Shown here: positions 24,801 through 37,544 of the stretch, piece by piece
Position numbering within the stretch: the first letter of the stretch is position 1
How the letters are laid out: every line of letters begins with the position of its first letter
Assembly: GCA_026874595.1 (NCBI GenBank)
Contig: CM049308.1
Span: 94,603,624 to 94,667,623 of the forward strand
DNA length: 64,000 nt
Direction: 5' to 3'
DNA from: Sipunculus nudus
Taxonomy: Eukaryota > Annelida > Sipuncula > Golfingiida > Sipunculidae
The notes under the pieces: generated by a model
The model's input: the letters and a program-made list of their open reading frames with translations, nothing else
Databases searched by the model: none
What the model was told of the DNA's origin: nothing
Made by a program: the position numbers and the translations under genes

Positions 24801-27403
24801 GATGGTTTTACACTGTGAGGTCACTGCCAATGATTTCAGGGAAGATTATTTAATGGGTTTTCACTTTGAGGTAACTGCTCTTGGTGTTCGGCAGGATTAT
24901 TTTATGGGTTTTCACTGTCAGGTAACTGACTCAGATTTTGAAGCAGGATTATTTGATGGGTTTTCACTGTGAGGTGACTGCTCTGGGTTTCAGGATAGAT
25001 TATTTCATGGGTTTTCACTGTGAGATAACTGTTCTGGGTATTTTGCAGGATTATTTCATGGGTTTTCACTGTGAGGTAACTGCTCTGGGTTTCAGGCAGG
25101 ATCATCATGGGTTTTCATGATGAGGTAACTGCCAATGATTTCAGGCAAGATTATTTGATGGGTTTTCACAGTGAGGTAACTGCCGATGATTTCACGCAAG
25201 ATTATTTAATGGGTTTTCATTGTGAGGTTACTGTTCTGGGCTTCAGGCGAAATCATTTCATGGGTTTTCTCTAGGAAGTAACTGCCCCAGTCTTAAGGTA
25301 GGATTATTTCATGGGTTTTCACTGTCAGGTAACTGACTCAGGTTTTAGACAGGATTATTTGATGGGTTTTCACTGTGAGGTAACTGACCCAGGTTTCAGG
25401 ATAGATTATTTCATGGGTTTTCACTGTGAGAAAACTGTTCTGGGTTTCAGGATAGATTTCATGGGTTTTCACTGTCAGGTAACTGACCCAGGTTTTAGAC
25501 AGGATTATTTGATGGGTTTACACTGTGAGGTAACTGCTCTGGGTTTCAGGATAGATTTCATGGGTTTACACTGTCAGGTAACTGACCCAGGTTTTAGACA
25601 GGATTATTTGATGGGTTTACACTGTGAGGTAACTGCTCTGGGTTTCAGGATAGATTTCATGGGTTTTCACTGTCAGGTAACTGACCCAGGTTTTAGACAG
25701 GATTATTTGATGGGTTAACACTGTGAGGTAACTGCTCTGGGTTTCAGGATAGATTTCATGGGTTTTCACTGTCAGGTAACTGACCCAGGTTTTAGACAGG
25801 ATTATTTGATGGGTTTACACTGTGAGGTAACTGCTCTGGGTTTCAGGATAGATTTCATGGGTTTTCACTGTCAGGTAACGGACCCAGGTTTTAGACAGGA
25901 TTATTTGATGGGTTTACCCTGTGAGGTAACTGCTCTGGGTTTCAGGATAGATTTCATGGGTTTTCACTGTCAGGTAACTGACCCAGGTTTTAGACAGGAT
26001 TATTTGATGGGTTTTCACTGTGAGGTAACTGCTCTGGGTTTCAGGATAGATTTCATGGGTTTTCACTGTCAGGTAACTGACTCAGGTTTTAGACAGGATT
26101 ATTTGATGGGTTTACACTGTGAGGTAACTACTCTGGGTTTCAGGATAGATTTCATGGGTTTTCACTGTCAGGTAACTGACTCAGGTTTTAGACAGGATTA
26201 TTTGATGGGTTTTCACTGTGAGGTAACTGCTCTGGGTTTCAGGATAGATTTCATGGGTTTTCACTGTCAGGTAACTGACCCAGGTTTTAGACAGGATTAT
26301 TTGATGGGTTTTCACTGTGAGGTAACTGCTCTGGGTTTCAGGATAGATTATTTCATGGGTTTTCACTGTCAGGTAACTGACCCAGGTTTTAGACAGGATA
26401 ATTTGATAGGTTTACACTGTGAGGTAACTGCTCTGGGTTTCAGGTTAGATTTCATGGGTTTTCACTGTCAGGTAACTGACCCAGGTTTTAGACAGGATTA
26501 TTTGATGGGTTTACACTGTGAGGTAACTGCTCTAGGTTTCAGGATAGATTTCATGGGTTTTCACTGTCAGGTAATTGACCCAGGTTTTAGACAGGATTAT
26601 TTGATGGGTTTACACTGTGAGGTTACTGCTCTGGGTATCAGGATAGATATCATGGGTTTTCACTGTCAGGTAACTGACTCAGGTTTTAGACAGGATTATT
26701 TGATGGGTTTACACTGTGAGGTAACTGCTCTGGGTTTCAGGATAGATTTCATGGGTTTTCACTGTCAGGTAACTGACTCAGGTTTTAGACAGGATTATTT
26801 GATGGGTTTACACTGTGAGGTAACTGCTCTGGGTTTCAGGATAGATTTCATGGGTTTTCACTGTCAGGTAACTGACCCAGGTTTTAGACAGGATTATTTG
26901 ATGGGTTTTCACTGTGAGGTAACTGCTCTGGGTTTCAGGATAGATTATTTCATGGGTTTTCACTGTGAGGTAACTGCTCTGGGTTTCAGGATAGATTATT
27001 TCATGGGTTTTCACTGTGAGGTAACTGTTCTGGGTAATTTGCAGGATTATTTCATGGGTTTTCACTGTGAGGTTACTGCTCTGGGTTTCAGGCAGGATTA
27101 TTTCATGGGTTTTCATGATGAGGTAACTGCCAATGATTTCAGGCAAGATTATTTGATGGGTTTTTACTCTGAGGTAACTGCCAATCATTTCAGGCAAGAT
27201 AATTTGATGGGTTTTTACTGCTGGGTTACTGCTCTGGGTTTCAGGATAGATTTCATGGGTTTTCACTGTCAGGTAACTGACCCAGGTTTTAGACAGGATT
27301 ATTTGATGGGTTTACACTGTGAGGTAACTGCTCTGGGTTTCAGGATAGATTTCATGGGTTTTCACTGTCAGGTAACTGACCCAGGTTTTAGACAGGATTA
27401 TTT
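24801..27403. repeat. higher-order block 1 (2603 bp)
   Basis: Defined by the marker variant GATGGTTTTACACTGTGAGG, which starts at 24801, 27404 and 29206. The block holds a distinctive irregular segment (about 24801-25310) followed by ordinary dimers. Because 2603 is not a multiple of three, the reading frame shifts between blocks. Confidence 0.85.
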
Positions 27404-29205
27404 GATGGTTTTACACTGTGAGGTCACTGCCAATGATTTCAGGGAAGATTATTTAATGGGTTTTCACTTTGAGGTAACTGCTCTTGGTGTTCGGCAGGAT
27501 TATTTTATGGGTTTTCACTGTCAGGTAACTGACTCAGATTTTGAAGCAGGATTATTTGATGGGTTTTCACTGTGAGGTGACTGCTCTGGGTTTCAGGATA
27601 GATTATTTCATGGGTTTTCACTGTGAGATAACTGTTCTGGGTATTTTGCAGGATTATTTCATGGGTTTTCACTGTGAGGTAACTGCTCTGGGTTTCAGGC
27701 AGGATCATCATGGGTTTTCATGATGAGGTAACTGCCAATGATTTCAGGCAAGATTATTTGATGGGTTTTCACAGTGAGGTAACTGCCGATGATTTCACGC
27801 AAGATTATTTAATGGGTTTTCATTGTGAGGTTACTGTTCTGGGCTTCAGGCGAAATCATTTCATGGGTTTTCTCTAGGAAGTAACTGCCCCAGTCTTAAG
27901 GTAGGATTATTTCATGGGTTTTCACTGTCAGGTAACTGACTCAGGTTTTAGACAGGATTATTTGATGGGTTTTCACTGTGAGGTAACTGACCCAGGTTTC
28001 AGGATAGATTATTTCATGGGTTTTCACTGTGAGAAAACTGTTCTGGGTTTCAGGATAGATTTCATGGGTTTTCACTGTCAGGTAACTGACCCAGGTTTTA
28101 GACAGGATTATTTGATGGGTTTACACTGTGAGGTAACTGCTCTGGGTTTCAGGATAGATTTCATGGGTTTACACTGTCAGGTAACTGACCCAGGTTTTAG
28201 ACAGGATTATTTGATGGGTTTACACTGTGAGGTAACTGCTCTGGGTTTCAGGATAGATTTCATGGGTTTTCACTGTCAGGTAACTGACCCAGGTTTTAGA
28301 CAGGATTATTTGATGGGTTAACACTGTGAGGTAACTGCTCTGGGTTTCAGGATAGATTTCATGGGTTTTCACTGTCAGGTAACTGACCCAGGTTTTAGAC
28401 AGGATTATTTGATGGGTTTACACTGTGAGGTAACTGCTCTGGGTTTCAGGATAGATTTCATGGGTTTTCACTGTCAGGTAACGGACCCAGGTTTTAGACA
28501 GGATTATTTGATGGGTTTACCCTGTGAGGTAACTGCTCTGGGTTTCAGGATAGATTTCATGGGTTTTCACTGTCAGGTAACTGACCCAGGTTTTAGACAG
28601 GATTATTTGATGGGTTTTCACTGTGAGGTAACTGCTCTGGGTTTCAGGATAGATTTCATGGGTTTTCACTGTCAGGTAACTGACTCAGGTTTTAGACAGG
28701 ATTATTTGATGGGTTTACACTGTGAGGTAACTGCTCTGGGTTTCAGGATAGATTTCATGGGTTTTCACTGTCAGGTAACTGACTCAGGTTTTAGACAGGA
28801 TTATTTGATGGGTTTTCACTGTGAGGTAACTGCTCTGGGTTTCAGGATAGATTTCATGGGTTTTCACTGTCAGGTAACTGACCCAGGTTTTAGACAGGAT
28901 TATTTGATGGGTTTTCACTGTGAGGTAACTGCTCTGGGTTTCAGGATAGATTATTTCATGGGTTTTCACTGTCAGGTAACTGACCCAGGTTTTAGACAGG
29001 ATAATTTGATAGGTTTACACTGTGAGGTAACTGCTCTGGGTTTCAGGTTAGATTTCATGGGTTTTCACTGTCAGGTAACTGACTCAGGTTTTAGACAGGA
29101 TTATTTGATGGGTTTACACTGTGAGGTAACTGCTCTGGGTTTCAGGATAGATTTCATGGGTTTTCACTGTCAGGTAACTGACCCAGGTTTTAGACAGGAT
29201 TATTT
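27404..29205. repeat. higher-order block 2 (1802 bp, shortened copy of block 1)
   Basis: Repeats block 1 almost exactly, including the private TAA variant (GATGGGTTAACACTG at about 28313, equal to 25710 in block 1). It lacks 801 bp, exactly 8 dimers plus small irregularities, from its distal part. Confidence 0.85.
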
Positions 29206-32200
29206 GATGGTTTTACACTGTGAGGTCACTGCCAATGATTTCAGGGAAGATTATTTAATGGGTTTTCACTTTGAGGTAACTGCTCTTGGTGTTCGGCAGG
29301 ATTATTTTATGGGTTTTCACTGTCAGGTAACTGACTCAGATTTTGAAGCAGGATTATTTGATGGGTTTTCACTGTGAGGTGACTGCTCTGGGTTTCAGGA
29401 TAGATTATTTCATGGGTTTTCACTGTGAGATAACTGTTCTGGGTATTTTGCAGGATTATTTCATGGGTTTTCACTGTGAGGTAACTGCTCTGGGTTTCAG
29501 GCAGGATCATCATGGGTTTTCATGATGAGGTAACTGCCAATGATTTCAGGCAAGATTATTTGATGGGTTTTCACAGTGAGGTAACTGCCGATGATTTCAC
29601 GCAAGATTATTTAATGGGTTTTCATTGTGAGGTTACTGTTCTGGGCTTCAGGCGAAATCATTTCATGGGTTTTCTCTAGGAAGTAACTGCCCCAGTCTTA
29701 AGGTAGGATTATTTCATGGGTTTTCACTGTCAGGTAACTGACTCAGGTTTTAGACAGGATTATTTGATGGGTTTTCACTGTGAGGTAACTGACCCAGGTT
29801 TCAGGATAGATTATTTCATGGGTTTTCACTGTGAGAAAACTGTTCTGGGTTTCAGGATAGATTTCATGGGTTTTCACTGTCAGGTAACTGACCCAGGTTT
29901 TAGACAGGATTATTTGATGGGTTTACACTGTGAGGTAACTGCTCTGGGTTTCAGGATAGATTTCATGGGTTTACACTGTCAGGTAACTGACCCAGGTTTT
30001 AGACAGGATTATTTGATGGGTTTACACTGTGAGGTAACTGCTCTGGGTTTCAGGATAGATTTCATGGGTTTTCACTGTCAGGTAACTGACCCAGGTTTTA
30101 GACAGGATTATTTGATGGGTTAACACTGTGAGGTAACTGCTCTGGGTTTCAGGATAGATTTCATGGGTTTTCACTGTCAGGTAACTGACCCAGGTTTTAG
30201 ACAGGATTATTTGATGGGTTTACACTGTGAGGTAACTGCTCTGGGTTTCAGGATAGATTTCATGGGTTTTCACTGTCAGGTAACGGACCCAGGTTTTAGA
30301 CAGGATTATTTGATGGGTTTACCCTGTGAGGTAACTGCTCTGGGTTTCAGGATAGATTTCATGGGTTTTCACTGTCAGGTAACTGACCCAGGTTTTAGAC
30401 AGGATTATTTGATGGGTTTTCACTGTGAGGTAACTGCTCTGGGTTTCAGGATAGATTTCATGGGTTTTCACTGTCAGGTAACTGACTCAGGTTTTAGACA
30501 GGATTATTTGATGGGTTTACACTGTGAGGTAACTGCTCTGGGTTTCAGGATAGATTTCATGGGTTTTCACTGTCAGGTAACTGACTCAGGTTTTAGACAG
30601 GATTATTTGATGGGTTTTCACTGTGAGGTAACTGCTCTGGGTTTCAGGATAGATTTCATGGGTTTTCACTGTCAGGTAACTGACCCAGGTTTTAGACAGG
30701 ATTATTTGATGGGTTTTCACTGTGAGGTAACTGCTCTGGGTTTCAGGATAGATTATTTCATGGGTTTTCACTGTCAGGTAACTGACCCAGGTTTTAGACA
30801 GGATAATTTGATAGGTTTACACTGTGAGGTAACTGCTCTGGGTTTCAGGTTAGATTTCATGGGTTTTCACTGTCAGGTAACTGACCCAGGTTTTAGACAG
30901 GATTATTTGATGGGTTTACACTGTGAGGTAACTGCTCTAGGTTTCAGGATAGATTTCATGGGTTTTCACTGTCAGGTAATTGACCCAGGTTTTAGACAGG
31001 ATTATTTGATGGGTTTACACTGTGAGGTTACTGCTCTGGGTATCAGGATAGATATCATGGGTTTTCACTGTCAGGTAACTGACTCAGGTTTTAGACAGGA
31101 TTATTTGATGGGTTTACACTGTGAGGTAACTGCTCTGGGTTTCAGGATAGATTTCATGGGTTTTCACTGTCAGGTAACTGACTCAGGTTTTAGACAGGAT
31201 TATTTGATGGGTTTACACTGTGAGGTAACTGCTCTGGGTTTCAGGATAGATTTCATGGGTTTTCACTGTCAGGTAACGGACCCAGGTTTTAGACAGGATT
31301 ATTTGATGGGTTTACCCTGTGAGGTAACTGCTCTGGGTTTCAGGATAGATTTCATGGGTTTTCACTGTCAGGTAACTGACCCAGGTTTTAGACAGGATTA
31401 TTTGATGGGTTTTCACTGTGAGGTAACTGCTCTGGGTTTCAGGATAGATTTCATGGGTTTTCACTGTCAGGTAACTGACTCAGGTTTTAGACAGGATTAT
31501 TTGATGGGTTTACACTGTGAGGTAACTGCTCTGGGTTTCAGGATAGATTTCATGGGTTTTCACTGTCAGGTAACTGACTCAGGTTTTAGACAGGATTATT
31601 TGATGGGTTTTCACTGTGAGGTAACTGCTCTGGGTTTCAGGATAGATTTCATGGGTTTTCACTGTCAGGTAACTGACCCAGGTTTTAGACAGGATTATTT
31701 GATGGGTTTTCACTGTGAGGTAACTGCTCTGGGTTTCAGGATAGATTATTTCATGGGTTTTCACTGTCAGGTAACTGACCCAGGTTTTAGACAGGATAAT
31801 TTGATAGGTTTACACTGTGAGGTAACTGCTCTGGGTTTCAGGTTAGATTTCATGGGTTTTCACTGTCAGGTAACTGACCCAGGTTTTAGACAGGATTATT
31901 TGATGGGTTTACACTGTGAGGTAACTGCTCTAGGTTTCAGGATAGATTTCATGGGTTTTCACTGTCAGGTAATTGACCCAGGTTTTAGACAGGATTATTT
32001 GATGGGTTTACACTGTGAGGTTACTGCTCTGGGTATCAGGATAGATATCATGGGTTTTCACTGTCAGGTAACTGACTCAGGTTTTAGACAGGATTATTTG
32101 ATGGGTTTACACTGTGAGGTAACTGCTCTGGGTTTCAGGATAGATTTCATGGGTTTTCACTGTCAGGTAACTGACTCAGGTTTTAGACAGGATTATTTGA

Positions 32201-34323
32201 TGGGTTTACACTGTGAGGTAACTGCTCTGGGTTTCAGGATAGATTTCATGGGTTTTCACTGTCAGGTAACTGACCCAGGTTTTAGACAGGATTATTTGAT
32301 GGGTTTTCACTGTGAGGTAACTGCTCTGGGTTTCAGGATAGATTATTTCATGGGTTTTCACTGTGAGGTAACTGCTCTGGGTTTCAGGATAGATTATTTC
32401 ATGGGTTTTCACTGTGAGGTAACTGTTCTGGGTAATTTGCAGGATTATTTCATGGGTTTTCACTGTGAGGTTACTGCTCTGGGTTTCAGGCAGGATTATT
32501 TCATGGGTTTTCATGATGAGGTAACTGCCAATGATTTCAGGCAAGATTATTTGATGGGTTTTTACTCTGAGGTAACTGCCAATCATTTCAGGCAAGATAA
32601 TTTGATGGGTTTTTACTGCTGGGTTACTGCTCTGGGTTTCAGGATAGATTTCATGGGTTTTCACTGTCAGGTAATTGACCCAGGTTTTAGACAGGATTAT
32701 TTGATGGGTTTACACTGTGAGGTTACTGCTCTGGGTATCAGGATAGATATCATGGGTTTTCACTGTCAGGTAACTGACTCAGGTTTTAGACAGGATTATT
32801 TGATGGGTTTACACTGTGAGGTAACTGCTCTGGGTTTCAGGATAGATTTCATGGGTTTTCACTGTCAGGTAATTGACCCAGGTTTTAGACAGGATTATTT
32901 GATGGGTTTACACTGTGAGGTTACTGCTCTGGGTATCAGGATAGATATCATGGGTTTTCACTGTCAGGTAACTGACTCAGGTTTTAGACAGGATTATTTG
33001 ATGGGTTTACACTGTGAGGTAACTGCTCTGGGTTTCAGGATAGATTTCATGGGTTTTCACTGTCAGGTAACTGACTCAGGTTTTAGACAGGATTATTTGA
33101 TGGGTTTTCACTGTGAGGTAACTGCTCTGGGTTTCAGGATAGATTTCATGGGTTTTCACTGTCAGGTAACTGACCCAGGTTTTAGACAGGATTATTTGAT
33201 GGGTTTTCACTGTGAGGTAACTGCTCTGGGTTTCAGGATAGATTATTTCATGGGTTTTCACTGTGAGGTAACTGCTCTGGGTTTCAGGATAGATTATTTC
33301 ATGGGTTTTCACTGTGAGGTAACTGTTCTGGGTAATTTGCAGGATTATTTCATGGGTTTTCACTGTGAGGTTACTGCTCTGGGTTTCAGGCAGGATTATT
33401 TCATGGGTTTTCATGATGAGGTAACTGCCAATGATTTCAGGCAAGATTATTTGATGGGTTTTTACTCTGAGGTAACTGCCAATCATTTCAGGCAAGATAA
33501 TTTGATGGGTTTTTACTGCTGGGTTACTGCTCTGGGTTTCAGGATAGATTTCATGGGTTTTCACTGTCAGGTAATTGACCCAGGTTTTAGACAGGATTAT
33601 TTGATGGGTTTACACTGTGAGGTTACTGCTCTGGGTATCAGGATAGATATCATGGGTTTTCACTGTCAGGTAACTGACTCAGGTTTTAGACAGGATTATT
33701 TGATGGGTTTACACTGTGAGGTAACTGCTCTGGGTTTCAGGATAGATTTCATGGGTTTTCACTGTCAGGTAACTGACTCAGGTTTTAGACAGGATTATTT
33801 GATGGGTTTTCACTGTGAGGTAACTGCTCTGGGTTTCAGGATAGATTTCATGGGTTTTCACTGTCAGGTAACTGACCCAGGTTTTAGACAGGATTATTTG
33901 ATGGGTTTTCACTGTGAGGTAACTGCTCTGGGTTTCAGGATAGATTATTTCATGGGTTTTCACTGTGAGGTAACTGTTCTGGGTAATTTGCAGGATTATT
34001 TCATGGGTTTTCACTGTGAGGTTACTGCTCTGGGTTTCAGGCAGGATTATTTCATGGGTTTTCATGATGAGGTAACTGCCAATGATTTCAGGCAAGATTA
34101 TTTGATGGGTTTTTACTCTGAGGTAACTGCCAATCATTTCAGGCAAGATAATTTGATGGGTTTTTACTGCTGGGTTTCTGCTCTGGCTTTGAGGCAAGAT
34201 TATTTCATTGGTTTTCACTGTGAGGTTACTGTCCAGGATTTCAGGCAAGATTATTTGATGGGTTTTCACTGTGAGGTTACTGTTCTGGGCTTCAGGCGAG
34301 ATTATTTCATTGGTTTTCTCTAG
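29206..34323. repeat. higher-order block 3 with extra internal duplications
   Basis: Begins as a third copy of the block (private TAA variant at about 30116). It then carries an extra 993-bp duplication (the GGTTTACCCTGTGAGG variant occurs near 30316 and 31309) and further copies of the distal segment marked by GGTAATTTGCAGG at about 32432, 33332 and 33985 (steps of about 900 and 654 bp). Confidence 0.8.
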
Positions 34324-34765
34324 GAAGTAACTGCCCCAGTCTTAAGGTAGGATTATTTCATGGGTTTTCACTGTTAGGTTACTGCTTTGGGTTTTAGGCC
34401 AGATAATTTTATGGGTTTTCACTGTGGGGTTACTGCTCTGGGTTGCAGGCAAGGTTATTTTATGGGTTTTCCCTAGGGGGTAACTTCCCCAGGCTTAGGT
34501 AGGATCATTTCATGAGTTTTCACTGTTAGGTAACTGATCTGGGTTTTAGGTAGGATCATTTCATGGGTTTTCACTGTGGGGTTACTGTTCTGGGCTTCAG
34601 GCAATATTATTTGATAGGTTTTCAATGTCAGGTAACTGCCCTGGGTTTCAGTGAGGGATTATTTCATGGGTTTTTACTGTGAGGTAACTGCTCTGGGTTT
34701 CAATGCAGGATTATCTCATGGGTTTTCACTGTGAGGTAATGAACCTAGGTTTCAATGCATGATTT

Positions 34766-35029
34766 GTATTTATTTACGGATATTCTAGAAACTAACCGCA
34801 CATATTACAAGTTAATGTAGTACTCAGTGAATTAGCACTACAATGGTCCCCCCTTCCAGCAAACAACATCTCTGCCAAAGAAACTAGAATACGGGTAGTC
34901 GACAAGCGACTTCGTATATCCGCCGAAATCAGAGTGGGACAGATGAAGTGAGGCATGGATTGAGTAACAAGGGGAAATAGAGTGAGGTGTGTTGCATATT
35001 AGCATGGATGTCTGCAGCTGAAATGTGTA
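34766..35029. other. unique junction between the giant array and the next element
   Basis: Short non-repetitive sequence, slightly GC-richer, with CTTCGTATATCCGCCG. No gene seen. Confidence 0.4.
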
Positions 35030-36400
35030 TGTAGGTTGTGCCACCTACCACAAAATCCAGAAAGCTATCAAAGTTGTAAACAAATGCAAAAAGTCAAACC
35101 ATTGCCGAGGTGCAGGTGGCGCCACCAGTTTTGCGTATGATAAAGAGCTATGTAAGATCTATATACATGCAAAATTTTGGCCCAATCCGTCAAACGGTTC
35201 CCGAGATATTAGCCTGGATGTTTGCAGCATAAACATAAATGTAGGTGGCGCCACCTGCCACAAAATCCAGAAAGCTATCCAAGATGTATAAACCTGCAAA
35301 ATTTTAGGCAGAAAAGTCAAACCAGTGCAAAGATAGGAGTAATTTTATCCCATGGCAGACAAACAGACGAACGGTGTGCAAAAAAAGATTGCAGGTGGCG
35401 CCACCAGTTTTGCGTATGATAAAGAGATATGTAAGATCTACATACATGCAAAATTTTGGCCCAATTGGTCAAACGGTTCCCGAGATATAAGCCTGGATGT
35501 CTGCAAAGTAAACATAAATGTAGGTGGCGCCACCTGCCACAAAATTCAGAAAGCTATCCAGGATGTATGAACCTGCAAAATTTTTGGCAGATAAGTCAAA
35601 CCAGTGCAAAGATAGGAGTGATTTTATCCCATGGCAGACAAACAGACGAACGGTGTGCAAAAAAGAATGCAGGTGGCGCCACCAGTTTTGCGTATGATAG
35701 AGCTACGTAAGATCTATACACATGCAAAATTTTGGCCCAATCGGTCAAATGATTCCCATGATTTAAGCCTGGATGTTTGCAGCATAAACATAAATGTAGG
35801 TGGCGCCACCTGCCACAAAATCCAGAAAGCTATCAAAGAGGTATAAACCTGCAAAATTTTAGGCAGATAAGTCAAACCAGTGCAAAGATAGGAGTGATTT
35901 TATCCAATGGCAGACAAACAGACGGACGGTGTGCAAAAATGATTGCAGGTGGTGCCACCAGTTTTGCGTATGATAAAGAGCTATGTGAGATCTATGCAAA
36001 ATTTTGGCCCAATCGGTAGAACGGTTCCTGAGATATGAGCTTGGATGTCTGCAGCATAAACGTGAATGTAGGTGGCCCCACCTGTAATAAAATCAAGAAA
36101 GCTGTCCAGGATGTATACACATGCAAAATTTCAGGTGGATAAGTCCATTCAATGCAGAGATATGAGTAATTTATCCCAAGGCAGATGAACAGATGGACAC
36201 TGTGCAAAAAATGGTTGCATGTGGTGCCACCATTTTTTATGTATGTTATAAAGCTATCCAAGGGCTACATTTGTGCAAACATTTTTTCTGGATCGGTCAA
36301 ACGGTTTCCGAGATATGTGGGTTAATGTGTCATAACAGACGCACAGATGGACGCAGAGCACAGAGGAAAGGTCAGAGGTCAAAACAAAATCGGGGCGCAG
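35030..36400 (+). mobile_element. dispersed element with about 280-bp internal tandem units
   Basis: Four to five units each contain two modules. One module opens GCAGGTGGCGCCACCAGTTT and the other GTAGGTGGCGCCACCTGCCA. Each is followed by a GCAAAATTTT(G/A)GGC(C/A) motif, and each unit ends AGACAAACAGACGAACGGTG. The two modules look like diverged halves of one ancestral unit. No coding capacity. It is probably a non-autonomous transposon, but its ends are not certain. Confidence 0.75.
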
Positions 36401-37416
36401 CAGTTCACATGTGACCCGAACATAATCCCTGGTTTCGTAAAATTCCGCCCAGGGGTTATGGAGGAGTTCTCCGGACACCTACGCAGCGGCGGCGGCCGGC
36501 TGAAAACATAGTATCCGCAAAACTCTGTTTTGGCAGATACAAAAATGGTCCGTAACTGCAGGTGGTCATTTGAGCAAGGAACATGTAATCTGACCTAAGA
36601 TGGCTGTTGCAACAAATTTTTTCAAGATAGTGGCCATCTTGCTCATCGCTGGATTGATGTTGTGATTTGACATTTTTCAAAATGTTTTAAATAAAGAAAT
36701 TATACAAAGATGTTTAATAAAGATTTGTTACTCAAATTTAAGTATGCTTTCTTTTATCCTGAAAAAGACATCTGACATTGTTTTGACATCATGCAATTTG
36801 ACATGGATTCCTCAGACCTTGTGCCACAAGCAGAAAAAAAAAACAATTTACAAGTAAATATTACATGGGGAATAAATACATAAAGAAATGCAAGAATTCA
36901 GTCAGAATTTTTTCCATCAGACTTCCGACCAGATTTTTTGGTCAGACTTCATTATATTTTCACATATTCAATAATAAATCTGTGTGCTGTTTATGTCAGT
37001 CAATTTGTCACAAACATGTGTCTACTGCAAGGCACAAGAAAAGGTGGCCAAGAAGGTGGCCCTGGTAAGAATATGGCCATATTATGCACGGTAGGAGCAC
37101 CAACAGGGCCATCATCACCGCCAACAACTACACTGCTGTTATTACCCTATTATTGCTGGTTCATATAATGGCCAGTCTCTAATGGCCTTACAAAGCAGGT
37201 GAAATTGTTACTTTTGACCCAAAATTGGTAGTCAGTAGTCACATATGGCAGATGGTCAGTTGGTCAAGGGACCTTAAAACTGTTCACTTGATCTCTTGAT
37301 TAGTGAGTCCCTCGCACCAGGGACCTCTCTATTTTCATTTGCTCTATACCATATTTTGCCACTATTATATGCTATACATTGACTTTTTATCACTGTAATC
37401 ACTAGGCAGTACTGAC
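36401..37416. other. no gene recognised
   Basis: Contains a GC-rich patch (GCGGCGGCGGCCGGC at about 36485) at the end of the preceding element. The rest is AT-rich intron-like sequence. Confidence 0.4.
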
Positions 37417-37544
37417 CTTCAGATAGTGTGAGCCATTGGTTTCTTCAGGGTCAGCAAGGATGCTGTCCTGTTTATGAATGTGTAGCTTCTCCTTCTTGCC
37501 CTCCATGATTCTACATCACCCTCATCAGCGCATGTTTTAACAGG
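37417..37544 (-). CDS. first coding exon (start codon), probably of the SMP/E-Syt-like gene
   Basis: A strong acceptor on the minus strand (TTTTCTTGTTTCAG) ends at 37545. The exon carries a short 5' leader with in-frame TGA stops, then ATG at 37506-37504 and 30 codons: MEGKKEKLHIHKQDSILADP, then EETNGSHYLK. It leaves in phase 0 at AAG|GTCAGT (37416). The upstream in-frame stops make the ATG a credible start. A charged, polar N-terminus without signal peptide fits a cytosolic tail before an ER hairpin. The phase matches entry into exon 16604-16863 (VSRENQQLLLYIF...), giving a plausible continuous N-terminus. That join, across about 20.5 kb, is inference. Confidence 0.55.

Larger units (their letters stand above)
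23463..34765. repeat. 11.3-kb array of 51+48-bp dimeric repeats
   Basis: The basic dimer is 99 bp. A 51-bp half contains TTTTCACTGTCAGGTAACTG and TTTTAGACAGGATTATTTGA. A 48-bp half contains TTACACTGTGAGGTAACTGC and GGTTTCAGGATAGATTTC. The halves are themselves related. Over 100 dimers are present, with runs of near-perfect identity and more diverged units at block edges and after 34325. Since 51, 48 and 99 are multiples of three and the consensus lacks stops in one frame, very long plus-strand frames result: 1386 codons at 30163-34323, with others of 605, 503 and 338. The 33-residue repeat reads MGFHCQVTDPGFRQDY / LMGLHCEVTALGFRIDF. There is no start context, signal peptide or non-repeat domain, and the minus strand is also open in places, so I treat it as a satellite. 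Confidence 0.97.

Noticed and set aside
24902-34269. Minus-strand frames of 60-163 codons (VKTHEI-type repeats)
   Set aside because: Complement of the stop-free repeat unit; interrupted wherever TTACAC replaces TTTCAC.
23463-34323. CRISPR-like array
   Set aside because: Units are contiguous with no unique spacers, and the setting is eukaryotic.
35025-36414. Several 60-90-codon frames containing GGATSFAYDKE-type words
   Set aside because: They repeat with the element's 280-bp unit in alternating frames; a transposon by-product.
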